Positions 9,325 to 21,993 of a DNA stretch of 27,500 nt are shown here, piece after piece. A program made the position numbers and the translations under genes. The stretch spans positions 77,581-105,080 of the forward strand of contig KV908453.1 in NCBI GenBank assembly GCA_002005505.1, in the 5' to 3' direction. Within the stretch, counting starts at the first letter, position 1, and each line of letters begins with the position of its first letter. This DNA comes from Botryococcus braunii. Its lineage: Eukaryota; Chlorophyta; Trebouxiophyceae. A model generated the notes under the pieces. That model did not search any database. It was not told the origin of the DNA and saw only the letters and a list, made by a program, of their open reading frames with translations.

Positions 9325-9845
9325 TGACTTTCATGGTTCTCCAACGTACCGCGCCACGAGCCGTACCTCTGCCACTCGACCAGATCATATTTTGGTTTCT
9401 TCGTGGTTTGCATGCCCTACCAAGGCTCAGCGCTCCCGCCTTTTTTAATCTATCTCTTGATGTTTCCAAGGTTCGGCTGTTTCTCAGGTTTCGTCTTGGT
9501 GTTCATGGCCTTCCTTGATTTGGGTCGCCGGCAGCGGCTTCCGCGTCTTGAGCGCATGTGTGATGTGCGTGGTTCCGCTGTGGGTGATGAACACTACTTT
9601 GTTTTTCACTGTCCCGCCCTTACCCCGGTGCGGGACCGTTACCCCCAGTTGTTTTCTAGTCCCTCATGGTCTCTTCGGCAGTTCCTTTGGCAGTCCAACT
9701 TGGGTGCGGTTGTATCTTTCATCTCGGATTGTATCTGCGGTTGTGTCTTCCAGGCTCGTGTTGACTTCCGCCGGATGCGGTGACTCGGCCGCAGCCACGT
9801 GTGTGGCTGCCCCTCCCCCCATTTTTTCCCCATTTCCCCCTCCTT
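9325..9845 (+). mobile_element. LINE 3'-end fragment (zinc-region relic), plus strand
   Basis: Homologous over its length to the minus-strand copy at 23.8-24.8 kb. Shared blocks in successive frames are [24 protein letters not shown], and then [20 protein letters not shown] followed by YPQLF and VVSFISD. These represent the C-terminal end of a LINE ORF2, including the zinc-binding H-x4-C. In this copy the second Cys of the first pair is lost (CDVR instead of CDMC), and at least one frameshift separates the blocks near 9520. The final frame stops at 9781-9783. The element interrupts the copia relic, so it inserted later. The left boundary is approximate and no target-site duplication was identified. 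Confidence 0.75.
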
Positions 9846-10280
9846 GAGCTTTATTCCCAAGATTGATAGCCTTGTGGAAAAATTTTGGCCTGGATCTGGA
9901 GTCAAAGGGGCCTGACACCCCAATGACGAAGGATTTCGTGACATCTCAGAGACCTGCCTCTCGAGATGAGAGTGCACTCGAGATGGGAGTCACGTGATAG
10001 TATCGGTGCAGGGAGTCTCCTAGCTCCTGGTCACATGTATTGTGAGTTATTGGGGTCTTTGCTGTACATACCCAACACCACTCGTCCTGATATTGCTCAG
10101 GCAGTTGGGGTGCAATATCTCGGTATCGCATGTCCCCAAATACAGCACATTGGAATGAATCATTCAATGAAGCAATCCGTGTGCTGAAGTATCTCGAGGG
10201 AACGAGAGGTACAGTCGTGGTCCTCGGAGGAAAGGGGACAGAACTGGAAGGCTAAGTAGACGCTGACTACGGTGGGGTCG

Positions 10281-10377
10281 AAAAAGAGGGAGAGAACAAA
10301 GCCAGTGGTTGGAAACGATGGTCCTGACGTGAGGACCATCGTTTCTTAACCACTGGCTTTGTTCTCTCTCTCTTTTT
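10281..10377. repeat. Near-perfect 97-bp palindrome inside copia RNase H
   Basis: The left arm 10281-10325 and right arm 10332-10377 are reverse complements apart from a one-base indel and about two mismatches, with a 6-nt loop (gacgtg). The right arm still reads as copia RNase H sequence (TTGFVLSLFLG leading to the AVVWGRKKQP block), whereas the left arm does not. The left arm therefore looks like an inverted copy of the right arm. Confidence 0.9.
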
Positions 10378-10810
10378 GGGGGAGCCGTGGTCTGGGGACG
10401 TAAGAAACAGCCAGCTGTTGCCACATCCTCAGTTGAGGCTGAATTTATGGCTGCAAGCATGGCTGTAAAGGAAGCAAATCGGCTGATAGGGTTTCTGGAG
10501 TAAATTGGAGTGTTGCTTTGGATTGTGAAAATCCATTTTTGTGACAACCAAGGTTGCATTTCCCACCTCAGAGATCCCGTGTATTTTAAGCGCACAAAAC
10601 ACATTGCGGTGAGCTTTCACTTTGCACGTGAGGCCATTGCAAAGGGGCAGGTGGACATCAAATACATTGAGTCCGCCAGAAATGTGCCTGATTTATTCAC
10701 AAAACCTTTGATAAGTGTTTCGGCACTCTAGGCTTGGCCATATTCTTGTACAACATGTGCATGTGGGGGCCATGAATGTCAGGCCAGGCGTACCAGCATG
10801 CATGCTGCGC

Positions 10811-10870
10811 ATTGTGTGTGTGTGTGTGTGGGGGGGGGGGGTGCGTGCGCGCGTGTGCGCGCGCGTGCAT

Positions 10871-10943
<73 letters not shown>

Positions 10944-10954
10944 GGGGGGGGGGG
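10811..10954. repeat. Compound microsatellite (GT)n-(G)n-(GC/GT)n-(GT)n-(G)n
   Basis: A short (GT)n and a G run (10830-10841) are followed by GCGC-type sequence, then (GT)n at 10873-10942 and a second G run at 10944-10954. It follows the copia relic directly. Confidence 0.93.
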
Positions 10955-11029
10955 ATGCCGGCATATATATCGAGGAAGTTGCATCACGTCATGGACTATT
11001 AGTGCGGATATTCATATAGTGAGGACATT

Positions 11030-11953
<924 letters not shown>

Positions 11954-12166
11954 TTGCGCGCGAGCTCGCTCTCCCTCTCTTTCTCTAGAGATCTCCCCCT
12001 TCCTTCATTCCCTTCCACCTGGGGCGAAACACTTCATCAACATCTATTCCTTGCACTCGACACATCCTTGGGCCACCAGCCGAGCCTTATATCTTATCAC
12101 ATTTCGAAACGAATTCCATACTCGTCTACTGTGACAGGGTCAGTGCATCCCTTAGTGTCACAGGGC

Positions 12167-12282
12167 AATTGCCAAAATGGCAATTTTTTGACAAAATGTT
12201 TATTTTTCAATTGCCATTAATGTGTGACAACTTCCACTGGATTTTATTTTTTCCCGGTTGCCAGTGTGGCAACTTCACCGGG
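12167..12282. repeat. Pair of ttgcca/tggcaa hairpins
   Basis: aattgcca at 12167-12174 pairs with tggcaatt at 12178-12185, and gttgcca at 12257-12263 pairs with tggcaac at 12267-12273. The second is enclosed by cccggt at 12253-12258 and accggg at 12277-12282. Another attgcca occurs between them and one follows near 12300. The flanking region 11953-12600 shows no gene. Confidence 0.7.
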
Positions 12283-12617
12283 TTTAAGCTCAATTTTTAG
12301 TTGCCAATGCGAACTTTCGTTTAGAAGGCTTTGGGGCCGGGTAATAGTGAGAAATAGGATCGGACAGCGAGAAAAAAGCCGTATTTAGGAGCTTGTATTA
12401 TATTATAAATCAAATTTCTGAATGAAACTCACCATCACACATGTGTACAAAAACACACGTAGAACCAATAGAAAGCAGTCTATTCGATCTAACCTTGCTT
12501 GCAATAGACTGGTTTTAACAATGAACTAAACTCTCGACCTTTTGCATGTACTGTACGTCTAACATGTCCTCGAAGTCCTAAAAAACGGGTTCCAAGATGG
12601 AGAAATCAATGTGTAGG

Positions 12618-14044
<1,427 letters not shown>

Positions 14045-14114
<70 letters not shown>
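14045..14114. repeat. (AT)n microsatellite right of the foldback element
   Basis: About 35 AT units directly abutting the right end of the foldback element, mirroring the (AT)n on its left at 13198-13384. Confidence 0.95.
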
Positions 14115-14116
<2 letters not shown>

Positions 14117-14182
14117 AGAGAGATGAAAGACGTCAATGATGTATATTGAGAGATGCACCACGTCAATGCTATTAAGTGAGAG

Positions 14183-14185
<3 letters not shown>
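14115..14185. repeat. gagagatg...acgtcaa motif repeat
   Basis: gagagatg followed by acgtcaatg occurs twice here (about 14116 and 14145). It recurs beyond the (CT)n array at 14355 as agagatgcaacacgtcaagg, which leads into copy 2 of the dispersed repeat. Confidence 0.6.
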
Positions 14186-14186
<1 letters not shown>

Positions 14187-14263
<77 letters not shown>

Positions 14264-14279
14264 CCCCCCCCCTCTCTCT

Positions 14280-14356
<77 letters not shown>
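14187..14356. repeat. (CT)n microsatellite with internal C run
   Basis: Mostly uninterrupted (CT)n with a run of about 10 C near 14261-14272 and a short TGTGTCT interruption. Confidence 0.95.
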
Positions 14357-14850
14357 GAGATGCAACACGTCAAGGATGCATCATGAGTTCTGATTAAAAT
14401 AAGCCCCAAATTGAACTTAAAAGATGACAGGCCCGCAATCTTGGTCAGAAGCCTCGTTCGTTGCGAGTTGTTTAGGCTTGGAGAACCGCTTGAAGGGTTG
14501 AATCTCGACCACACTAATGTTTTGGCGGACTAGGGGCGTGGTGTAATAGGGTCCCATTGACCATCTGTTTTCAAATCGCGTTGACAAGACATTGGATGGG
14601 GGTGCGAATTATTTGGAGACCCTCCCTAATCATTCCAGCACGATTGCTAGCCTTGTGGCAGCTAGACAATCGGCATTCTGCAGGCCGAAGCTTCCTTAGG
14701 TGCATTGAGGGTGTACGAATAACTTTCGATTGCAATATATATGTTATATGTGAACTCAACTAAGTCGATACAATATAACATTTACTGTGACGCAAGAGGA
14801 ACCCTGTCTTAGCTAAGGTCATGCAGTTTCCAGGATTCTCCCCCTTGCGT
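14352..14850 (+). repeat. Dispersed repeat family R1, copy 2
   Basis: Same orientation as copy 1 at 11030-11690, with recognisable homology along most of its length and without the 185-bp extra segment. Here a (CT)n array precedes the repeat, whereas in copy 1 a (CT)n array follows it. Confidence 0.75.
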
Positions 14851-14853
14851 TTG

Positions 14854-14973
14854 TACATGTGGGGCAGAATTGTCCTTTACAGGGCTCTACATGTGAGTTC
14901 AGAACTGTCCTTTACAAGGCTGTACATGTTGCGGCAGAGCTGTCCCTTACAGGGCTGTACATCTGGGCCAGAA
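14854..14973. repeat. 35-bp tandem repeat, about 3.5 copies
   Basis: Units at 14854-14887, 14888-14922 and 14923-14957 start tacatgt and contain ctgtccyttaca; a partial unit follows. Confidence 0.9.
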
Positions 14974-15032
14974 AGTTTTCTAAGGTTGAGTTGAACGTGG
15001 CCAAGTTCAATCCCTCCCTGCGTTGGTAAGGC

Positions 15033-15149
15033 TTATGATGACATGTGAGGTCCCGTCACGAAGCCCGCCTCGTACCGGTCCAACTTTCTTCGCAGCATGG
15101 CCAGCCGCTGTTCCTGTGCTGCTTTTGCTGTTTGTATGTTTGAGGCCGC
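15033..15149 (-). CDS. Candidate terminal exon of the large minus-strand gene
   Basis: A 38-residue frame ending in TAA at 15035-15033 and preceded by a good acceptor (TTTTGCATGCAG| before 15149). The peptide AASNIQTAKAAQEQRLAML continues as RRKLDRYEAGF, a charged, helix-forming, coiled-coil-like segment quite unlike background. It is in phase 0, which matches the strong donor AAG|GTAGGC at 16067/16066 that could end the large exon. This would make an intron of 917 bp. The join is inferred; it could also be the end of another gene or have further exons between. Confidence 0.45.
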   Translation of the reverse strand, partial: AASNIQTAKAAQEQRLAMLRRKLDRYEAGFVTGPHMSS

Positions 15150-16066
15150 CTGCATGCAAAAGCATGGCATCTTGCTTACTAGGTGTGACAATCTTGCTGC
15201 GAAAAACTGTTCACACTTCGGAAACAGCAATCCAGGTGTGCGACGGTTGCAAGGCAGCCTCCTCATGAATTCAGCAGGTGTCTACATACGTGATTACTTA
15301 TTACAGCCTCTTATTACAGCCTCTGCCTACACGCTTTTTTACTTACAATACAGAGTGAAGCCTATTCTGACCGCACAGCATAAAAGCTGCAGGTAGGTGC
15401 GTTGGACTCCAGGGGCCATAGACAACAGTTGATGGTGAAAAACCCTGTGGAACATGGCAGGGGAACGCACGGAGCGAGCGATACGAATGGGGAAGGGAGA
15501 GGGGAGGGGATAAAAGGGGGGGAGGAGGGGGTGTACAAAAAGAAGTGGGGTGGGAGAAAGGAGCGCCGGGTTGAAAAGAAAGGGGGGGGGGGTGTTGAAA
15601 GCGAATTGGTGCAACGCCTTTACAGGTTAGGCGTGTACAGCTATGTGATGTTATAACATGAGCATAGACAGTACATCTCATATGTGCAGACCTACATTTA
15701 CCCGTTCTTTTCCTTCCTAAACGGCACCAGACTACCGATACATATAGACACCGGAACACACAAATAAACTAAACAAAAAGAGCGTAGATTGAAGGCCAGG
15801 AAAGTTAATTGCCCTACATGACGGCTTATGATAATCGAACGGAGGTTCACGACCGTTAACTGTCTCGCAATATTCACAAAATAACACCGAAGAACAGCAG
15901 CATAGCAAACATGTAATACATTATAAGTGACCAAGTGTACCTTGGGCTGCCTGCCGTGCCTGCAGAGCTGAACCTCTGTAGCGCAAGGTACACTTGCTGC
16001 CAATTTGGTCCACCGTGGTCACGTGACTAGTCTGCGGTACTACTCGGGGTACCCAGGATTGCCTAC
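15150..16066 (-). other. Presumed last intron of the large gene
   Basis: No coherent coding frame was recognised. The region contains purine-rich stretches (15480-15595) and a perfect 13-bp inverted repeat at 15932-15996. A shorter alternative terminal exon is possible: the acceptor ...GCTCTGCAG| near 15965 followed by ARQAAQGTLGHL and a stop at 15921. Confidence 0.4.
15932..15996. repeat. Perfect 13-bp inverted repeat with 39-nt spacer
   Basis: caagtgtaccttg at 15932-15944 is exactly reverse-complementary to caaggtacacttg at 15984-15996. The spacer holds a smaller cagag/ctctg stem. Confidence 0.8.
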
Positions 16067-19000
16067 CTTGTTGTGGTCTCTGCCGCGCCTCAGCATGTAC
16101 CGCCAACCAGCGGGATGGCCCGAGATGGTACGATCCATGGCATTGCTGAGCAGCGTTCCCTCACGCTGGCCCCCGGAGCCAAGAGGCCTCTTAAAGCTCG
16201 GCAAACTCCAAGCCCCTCTCTCGCACGCGGGAGATCTCGAAGACTTGTGTGAGGCCCCGTCATCCTTGCCAGCCTTTGCGCCACCCTTTCCTTTTCCGCC
16301 TTGCGCCAGCCGTCTTTGACCAGCACCGCTGACCTCTTTCCGCATCTGGTCTCCGGGCTCTTCTGCCACCGCCTCCCTGTGCTTGCAGGCCTCCGGGGAT
16401 GGCGCTGCTGGCAGAACCTCACGTCCATTTCCACCTGGCACCACAAGCCGACACGCGCTGCCGTGGGGCGATCCCATTTTCTTCTGTCCGTTCGCCGCCA
16501 TCTCAGCCACCTCATCCTCAAGGTCATGCGTAAGGAATTCTCCGTAGCCGGCACGCGGATCTGATTTCGTTGCGGACCCTCCAGCGAGCTCCTCCTTGAG
16601 CACTGAAAGAGCGCCGGGAGCGTCCCGGACCAATGCCCGTGCTGGGGGACGATTCCCATGGTGGGGGAGGATGCCCATTTTGGGGGACGATGTCCGTTCA
16701 GGGGGACGATTCCCGTTCTGGGGGAGGATGCCCGGTTGGGTGGACGATGCCCGGTTGGGGTACGGCGGCTGGCTGCAGCCGCCGCTCCCCAAATCCACCT
16801 CCTCGAAATTCCCGTCATCCCGATCCCGCCGGTCTTCCGCTGGTGAGGCGGTCCCCTCGACAGAAACTCGCGCTTGTGCGTGCCGCACAGCTGCAGGTAC
16901 AAAATCTGCTGCTGCAGGGACCCGCTCTATTGCTGCAGGTACCAAATCTAATGCTACAGTTACCAAATCACAATCCGTGCCCGCGTCCGTATGACCATCC
17001 TCGCCAGCTTTCCGATCAGCTGCCTCCAACCCGCCCGAGCAGATGCTCGAGTACCCAGTGACGTGTTCACGCAGTGACGTGGCTTCATGCACCGGCGTGT
17101 TCCCGCCCATACCCGGTGACGTGGCTTGGAGACAGTCGGCGGCAGATGCAGACGGTTGCCGCAGCGTTATCCCTTGATAATCCCGTTTTTCTGTCCTTTC
17201 CTTTCCCTGGTGCTTTCCCGAGGGGACTAATTCGTTAGTCTCATGCGTCACTTGGCTTTCTCGAAATGGCCCCTCATGAGTCACCTGCCTTGCTCCCGCC
17301 AGACCCGTGGGAGACACTGCAGGTGTGCGCTGGTGCTGTCCCAAGCACTCACCCGGGGTGTCTGCACCCAATCGACGACATCCTTCCTGATATCCTCTGC
17401 GGAGAAGCTCCTCATCGGGACATGGCTCCCTCCTCGCCGGTGCCTTCTCGTGGGATCCTCTTCCTACCTTGCAGCCTGTGCTCTGAACGCGCAACCCGTG
17501 GCCCGGCTCCGGAGGGTCCTCTTCTAGCAGCACTTCCGTCCCTCCCCATTCCGCGGTGCCCTCCTTTTGCTGGGTCGGGAGCCCGGCGTGTGCTTCGCAA
17601 TCACCGCGGGGGCAGCTCGAAGCCCGGAAATCGGGCACGCGCATCGAAAGACTCGTAAACTCTCCGCGGGGGTTACAGTCTCCGCCGGCGCCGCCCCTCG
17701 GCGTGCAAGCGCCGGGGCGTGCGGCGGGCGTGCGGAGGCCGCGAGGCCCTTCAGAGGGGCCTCGTGCGGGAGCCTTCTGACTTCGAGCTCGCGGGGTAAT
17801 CGAGCACGCACAAGCCCGTCCCCCGGCGTGTGCCCATCTTTGCGAGGTGGCTGGGAAAAATGCATTGCATCCTGGAGTTGAGGAAGGAGACGGAGGTTCC
17901 AAGGGTTCGGCTGGTCGCCGATGGAAGTGGGAAATGGCACCGACGCGTGCGCCTTGCCGCTGCCCGACAGGCCGTTGCGTGGCGAGTCGGGCCCGGGAAT
18001 CGGTTTGGAAGCTCCAGTCGAGATCGGGGGGAGGGGGCCAGATGTCGATTCCCCCGACGTGCGTCATAGGCTTCTGCAAGAGCTCCAGGAGGGGGTCCTC
18101 TTCCGGGGCTGGGGGTCGCCAAGCGTGAGGTCCGAGCCCCGGGACGGACGGGCTTTGCGCCCGCATGCTGGTCCTCCGGGATTCTGCGGTACCAGGACGA
18201 GGGAATGCAGCGGTACCGGGAAGGGGTCCTCGTGATGCATGTGGAGCCCCCTGAGACCTCTGCACTTGTCCTGCAGATACCCGGACCCGCGCGGCCTGCC
18301 TTGTACCTGCAGACTGTACTGCACAAGGCCTGGGGTCCGTCACACGCACGGAAGGAGCAGTACCGGCATTTGTACGGCCCCCGTAAGAAGCAGGAGAAGA
18401 GGGAACAGCAGTTGCTTTTAGCGATTTATTTGACCAGGGCATGGTTGCCCGACTTGGCCTTCCTTTCTGAAGGGTACCAGGATTGGGGCTGCACGGTCTC
18501 CAGGGTACCGGGCTCGGGGGCTTCACTCTTTGCTGGAGGATCGGAGCCGGTACGGGCTTGGAGGGAGCCGTCAATGGTCTCAGCACACCAGTCGTTCCCC
18601 AATCCCAATCTTCCAAAGCCTCGATACTGGGTCTCTGGGTACCGGCAGGCGCTGGATCGACTTGAGGGATCCGGGATGCGCTGTTTATCGATTCAAGACC
18701 GCAAGCCCGCATGGCTGCGTCGTACGCCCCAGGGACCTGAGTCCAGGGACACGTGGGTTCCACATGGCCCTCCTCAAAAGGAACTCTGCAATGCCATTCG
18801 TGCCCAACGCGGGCGTTTTCGGGGTCTGCTGGCTGTGAAGGACCATGTGCGCACATCCCACGGCGAGGGACGTGATCATCACGTGCGCACATCTCCCGGT
18901 CGGGGACCCGCCCGTCAATGTGTACATCGCGTGCAGTACAATACAGAGGAGGCGGCGAAGCGTCGCCGATGATGCCGTGATCCGCCCCCTGATCGTCCGA

Positions 19001-21200
19001 GTCTCTGAGGTACAAGTGGTTGGTCCAGAAGAGCGGGCTCGGGGAGGCCCTTCTCGACACCGGGCTGCCCAAGGGTACTTCTGTACATCGCTCCAAACCG
19101 GCCCCGCTCCCACTTGACACGTGGAAGCCGCTGGCCGCCCTGCTCATGCGCCGCTCACGCATGCGTGGTGCCCAAGAGGCGCCCAAATCGCCGGAGCGTG
19201 CCCCGACAAGCGGGTGGTACATGCCGGCGTCTGTACCGCAGTTTTTGTACGGTACATGTACCTCGAGGGGGCACGGTTGTGAGGACACCTGGGATTGCCA
19301 CTGCTGCCACAAGTAGTCCGCGCCCGAGGGCTGCCGACTCAAAGCCGACCCGTCTTGGCTGGCATTGGGTTTGGGCTTTAACGGGGCATCCGATAGAGGC
19401 TTGAAATTAGCATCGGGCTTAGGCGACAAAGAGGAACCGGATGTCTGGCGAGAGATCTGGAGGCCCTGGGGGTCTTCAGCCACCGTACGCACGTCGGGTC
19501 CCACGCAAGGCAGGCCTGTGCGCAGGAACTCGCCGCCGTTCTTGCAAGCTGGCCCGAAACCCCTGGCCTGGAGGTGTGGGGCCGGATCCTCCTTCGCAGC
19601 CCCTGATTGCGTGCGCGTCATTTCTATGTATGGGAACGTCTGAATGCGTTCGTGCGTATTTGTTCCCATGAATGCATTTCCTTCGTACCCTTGCGTGTTG
19701 AGTGACTTGCGTTTATCGGGCATGTATGCGGCTTGCGCGTCTCCCTTGTGGCTTCCAGCGGGGAACCCATCTCCCGTAGCGCAGTTGTGCGGAGCTCCGC
19801 ACTCGTTCGCACGCCCTTTGTGCAAAGCCCCATTCCCGCATCCGGCCTCCCCTCCCTCCTCTTTGGCAAGAGCGCTGCGGCAGTCATGGTCCTCTGTACG
19901 CCCGCCGCCCCGCCCCTCCCCTTGGTGCCTGTTCGGGTTCGGAACCGCATTGTGACTTCGACTGTTACTTGGTGGGGACGTTTCAATAGCCGATCCCCAT
20001 GCCCCGGAGCGAGCAGCCGTCAAGGCCTCCGATGACTGCCCACGGGCGCGGGAGACCCGCTCCAGTGTGTTTTTGGTTTCCGTGCGACACTCCTGCCGCT
20101 CCGAGTGAGTGCCGGAGGCCTCCAGTTCCGTCCCCCTTCTGCGTTTTGACCGACCTCTTACGGGCGACGGGGACGCGTGCTCGGGCGTCGCCCCGCCGTC
20201 GGGTCGGTCCGCGGGCCCTGTTCCCGAGGCATACGACGAACGACGCTCGCTCCCTGCGAGGCTCCAGAACTCCATTTCGCTACTATGTGGGCTGTCGCGC
20301 CCGGAGGAGGTCCAAGTCGGGCTCGCGTCTAAGCACGCCTGGTTTCCGCCCAGCGCCTGGCCGCTCGGTACCTTGCTCAGGTCCAGTTTAGGCACGGGCG
20401 TGGCAGGAGCTTTACGGTTGGGCGTCCCGCCTTCTTCCCGCAAAAGCCCCTGGGAGGGAACCGGGTCCGTGCCGCGCACGTGCCCGGTCTCCTCCACGAC
20501 CTTTGCCTCCGCGGCGGAGCGCGCCTGCCGAGCGTGAACCTCATTCTCGGGCTCGGAGACATTCGATCGGTCAGTCCCATGTGCCGCACGACTGGAGGCC
20601 TCGACGTCTCTGACAGCGGGTTTGAATCCCAGGGGTGATGCTTCAATGGGTTGCCGTGCCCCGCCCACTCTGGCCGGGGGGTATGCTACATCATCCTGAG
20701 GCCCCTGAGCGTCCATTTGGGGGGATCCTCCCTCTAAAAGGCCCTCAAGACATGGGTCCTCGGGGTCTGGCCAGATGCCAAGGTTCTCATCCAACTGAGG
20801 GATCCCGCCAGGGCGGGGGGCCGTGGGTACCGGGTCGCCACGCGACTCATCCAAGGGATTGCGGATCTCAGGGTGTGGGGCCCCTTGTTCTGCGGATCGG
20901 CCAAGCTCTTGTTCTACAAGGAGATTTAGATCAAGGGCGAAATCATTATTGATGGGGGTATCCACAACCGAATATGCGGATGGGAACATCTGGGACAGGG
21001 AAGGAGATGTACTGCCTCCGTACTCGATCGCAGAAGCCTGACTTTCTGCGGTCCCTCGAAAGTTGCCCTTCAAACAATCCTGGGGCTTGGCTTCCGGATC
21101 GATGCTGGGCACTTCCTGGAACTCGAGCCGCGCGCTGTGACCTGCTACGGACACTCGCCTACGCAAGTCCGAGGGGCTACTGGGCAAATTGATTTCGTTG
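16067..21200 (-). CDS. Large disordered protein of unknown function, main exon
   Basis: The frame from 21364 down to the stop at 16040 has no interruption for 5.3 kb, far longer than chance allows even in GC-rich DNA. The real exon probably starts at 21200, just after an excellent acceptor (TTCTTTTAATTATAG|). It probably ends at 16067 with AAG|GTAGGC; otherwise it reads on to the stop at 16040. The roughly 1,711 residues are dominated by Gly, Pro, Ser, Arg, Ala and Glu, with no membrane segment, signal peptide or enzyme motif that I recognise. Local features are basic patches (RGRSKRRRG), Trp-containing islands (GADYLWQQWQ, SIEALEDWDWG, GGIDIWPPPPDLDW), DLVPAA-type heptads and a 19-residue GILPxxGNRPP repeat. 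The islands could be short linear interaction motifs in a disordered scaffold. No function is proposed. Confidence 0.6.
16625..16757. repeat. 19-bp coding minisatellite, about 7 copies
   Basis: Units start gggggacgatt or gggggaggatg at 16644, 16663, 16682, 16701, 16720 and 16739, exactly 19 bp apart, with a diverged one at 16625. Because 19 is not a multiple of three, the minus-strand protein cycles through three readings and repeats every 57 bp (19 residues: ...GILPQNGNRPPE, then ...GILPHHGNRPPA). Confidence 0.92.
16890..16973. repeat. 21-bp coding minisatellite, 4 copies
   Basis: Units gctgcaggtaccaaatctaat and variants lie at 16890, 16911, 16932 and 16953. On the minus strand they encode heptads of the type DLVPAAI, ERVPAAA, DFVPAAV. 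Confidence 0.9.
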
Positions 21201-21531
21201 CTATAATTAAAAGAAATGGCCGCGGAGAAAGTTGTGAAAGGGTTGCTGGCAATGGATAGGGATCGAAAAGCAGGAGGCGAAGTGCCAAACTGGCATCCAT
21301 TGTCACCTCTCCTTCCCGGGCAATCCAGTAACTCCGCCAAGCCGCGAGAACGCGTCTTTTCCAAAGGGGAGCCGCCAAAAAGTACGGTGGGGCCCCATTC
21401 CTGCGGGGAGCAACACTTCCCAAGGTTTCAGAAACAATGGGGTAGTACCCTGAGGAATCCTGTCATTTTACGTACTTCCCATACCACGCTGCTCCCTCGT
21501 TCATGACCCTGCTAACCTCCCCACACTCACT

Positions 21532-21993
<462 letters not shown>

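Larger units (their letters stand above)
9185..10731 (+). pseudogene. Ty1/copia retrotransposon pol relic (RT and RNase H)
   Basis: Pieces of a copia polyprotein in order. At 9185-9300: [15 protein letters not shown] and [12 protein letters not shown], the conserved reverse-transcriptase segment usually written ALYGLKQAPR. At about 10029-10113: LLGSLLYIPNTTRPDIAQAVG. At 10114-10260, in another frame: HWNESFNEAIRVLKYLEGTRG and VDADYGG, interrupted by a TAA. At 10380-10500: KKQPAVATSSVEAEFMAA, then a TAA. At 10525-10731: FCDNQGCISHLRDPV, FKRTKHIAVSFHFAREAI and NVPDLFTKPL, the RNase H end. Frameshifts, stops, a LINE insertion (about 9325-9845) and a palindrome (10281-10377) show it is dead. No gag, protease, integrase or LTR is recognisable. 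Confidence 0.88.

Noticed and set aside
10332..10377. The 10.3-kb palindrome as a transcription terminator
   Set aside because: It lies in a retroelement coding relic in a eukaryotic context, and the right arm is old coding sequence.
18205..18972. Plus-strand 255-codon frame and many shorter plus-strand frames across 16-21 kb
   Set aside because: They lie antisense to the far longer uninterrupted minus-strand frame and look like GC-rich shadow frames.
20560..20640. tRNA-like T-loop sequence ggtttgaatccc
   Set aside because: No matching acceptor stem, D arm or anticodon arm could be placed around it, and it lies inside the large open frame.
21463..21510. A 37-nt micro-exon (acceptor GGTTAGCAG, donor GTAAAA) linking exon 3 to the main exon
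   Set aside because: Splice sites look good, but the frames tested give a stop or a phase that does not match the acceptor at 21200.
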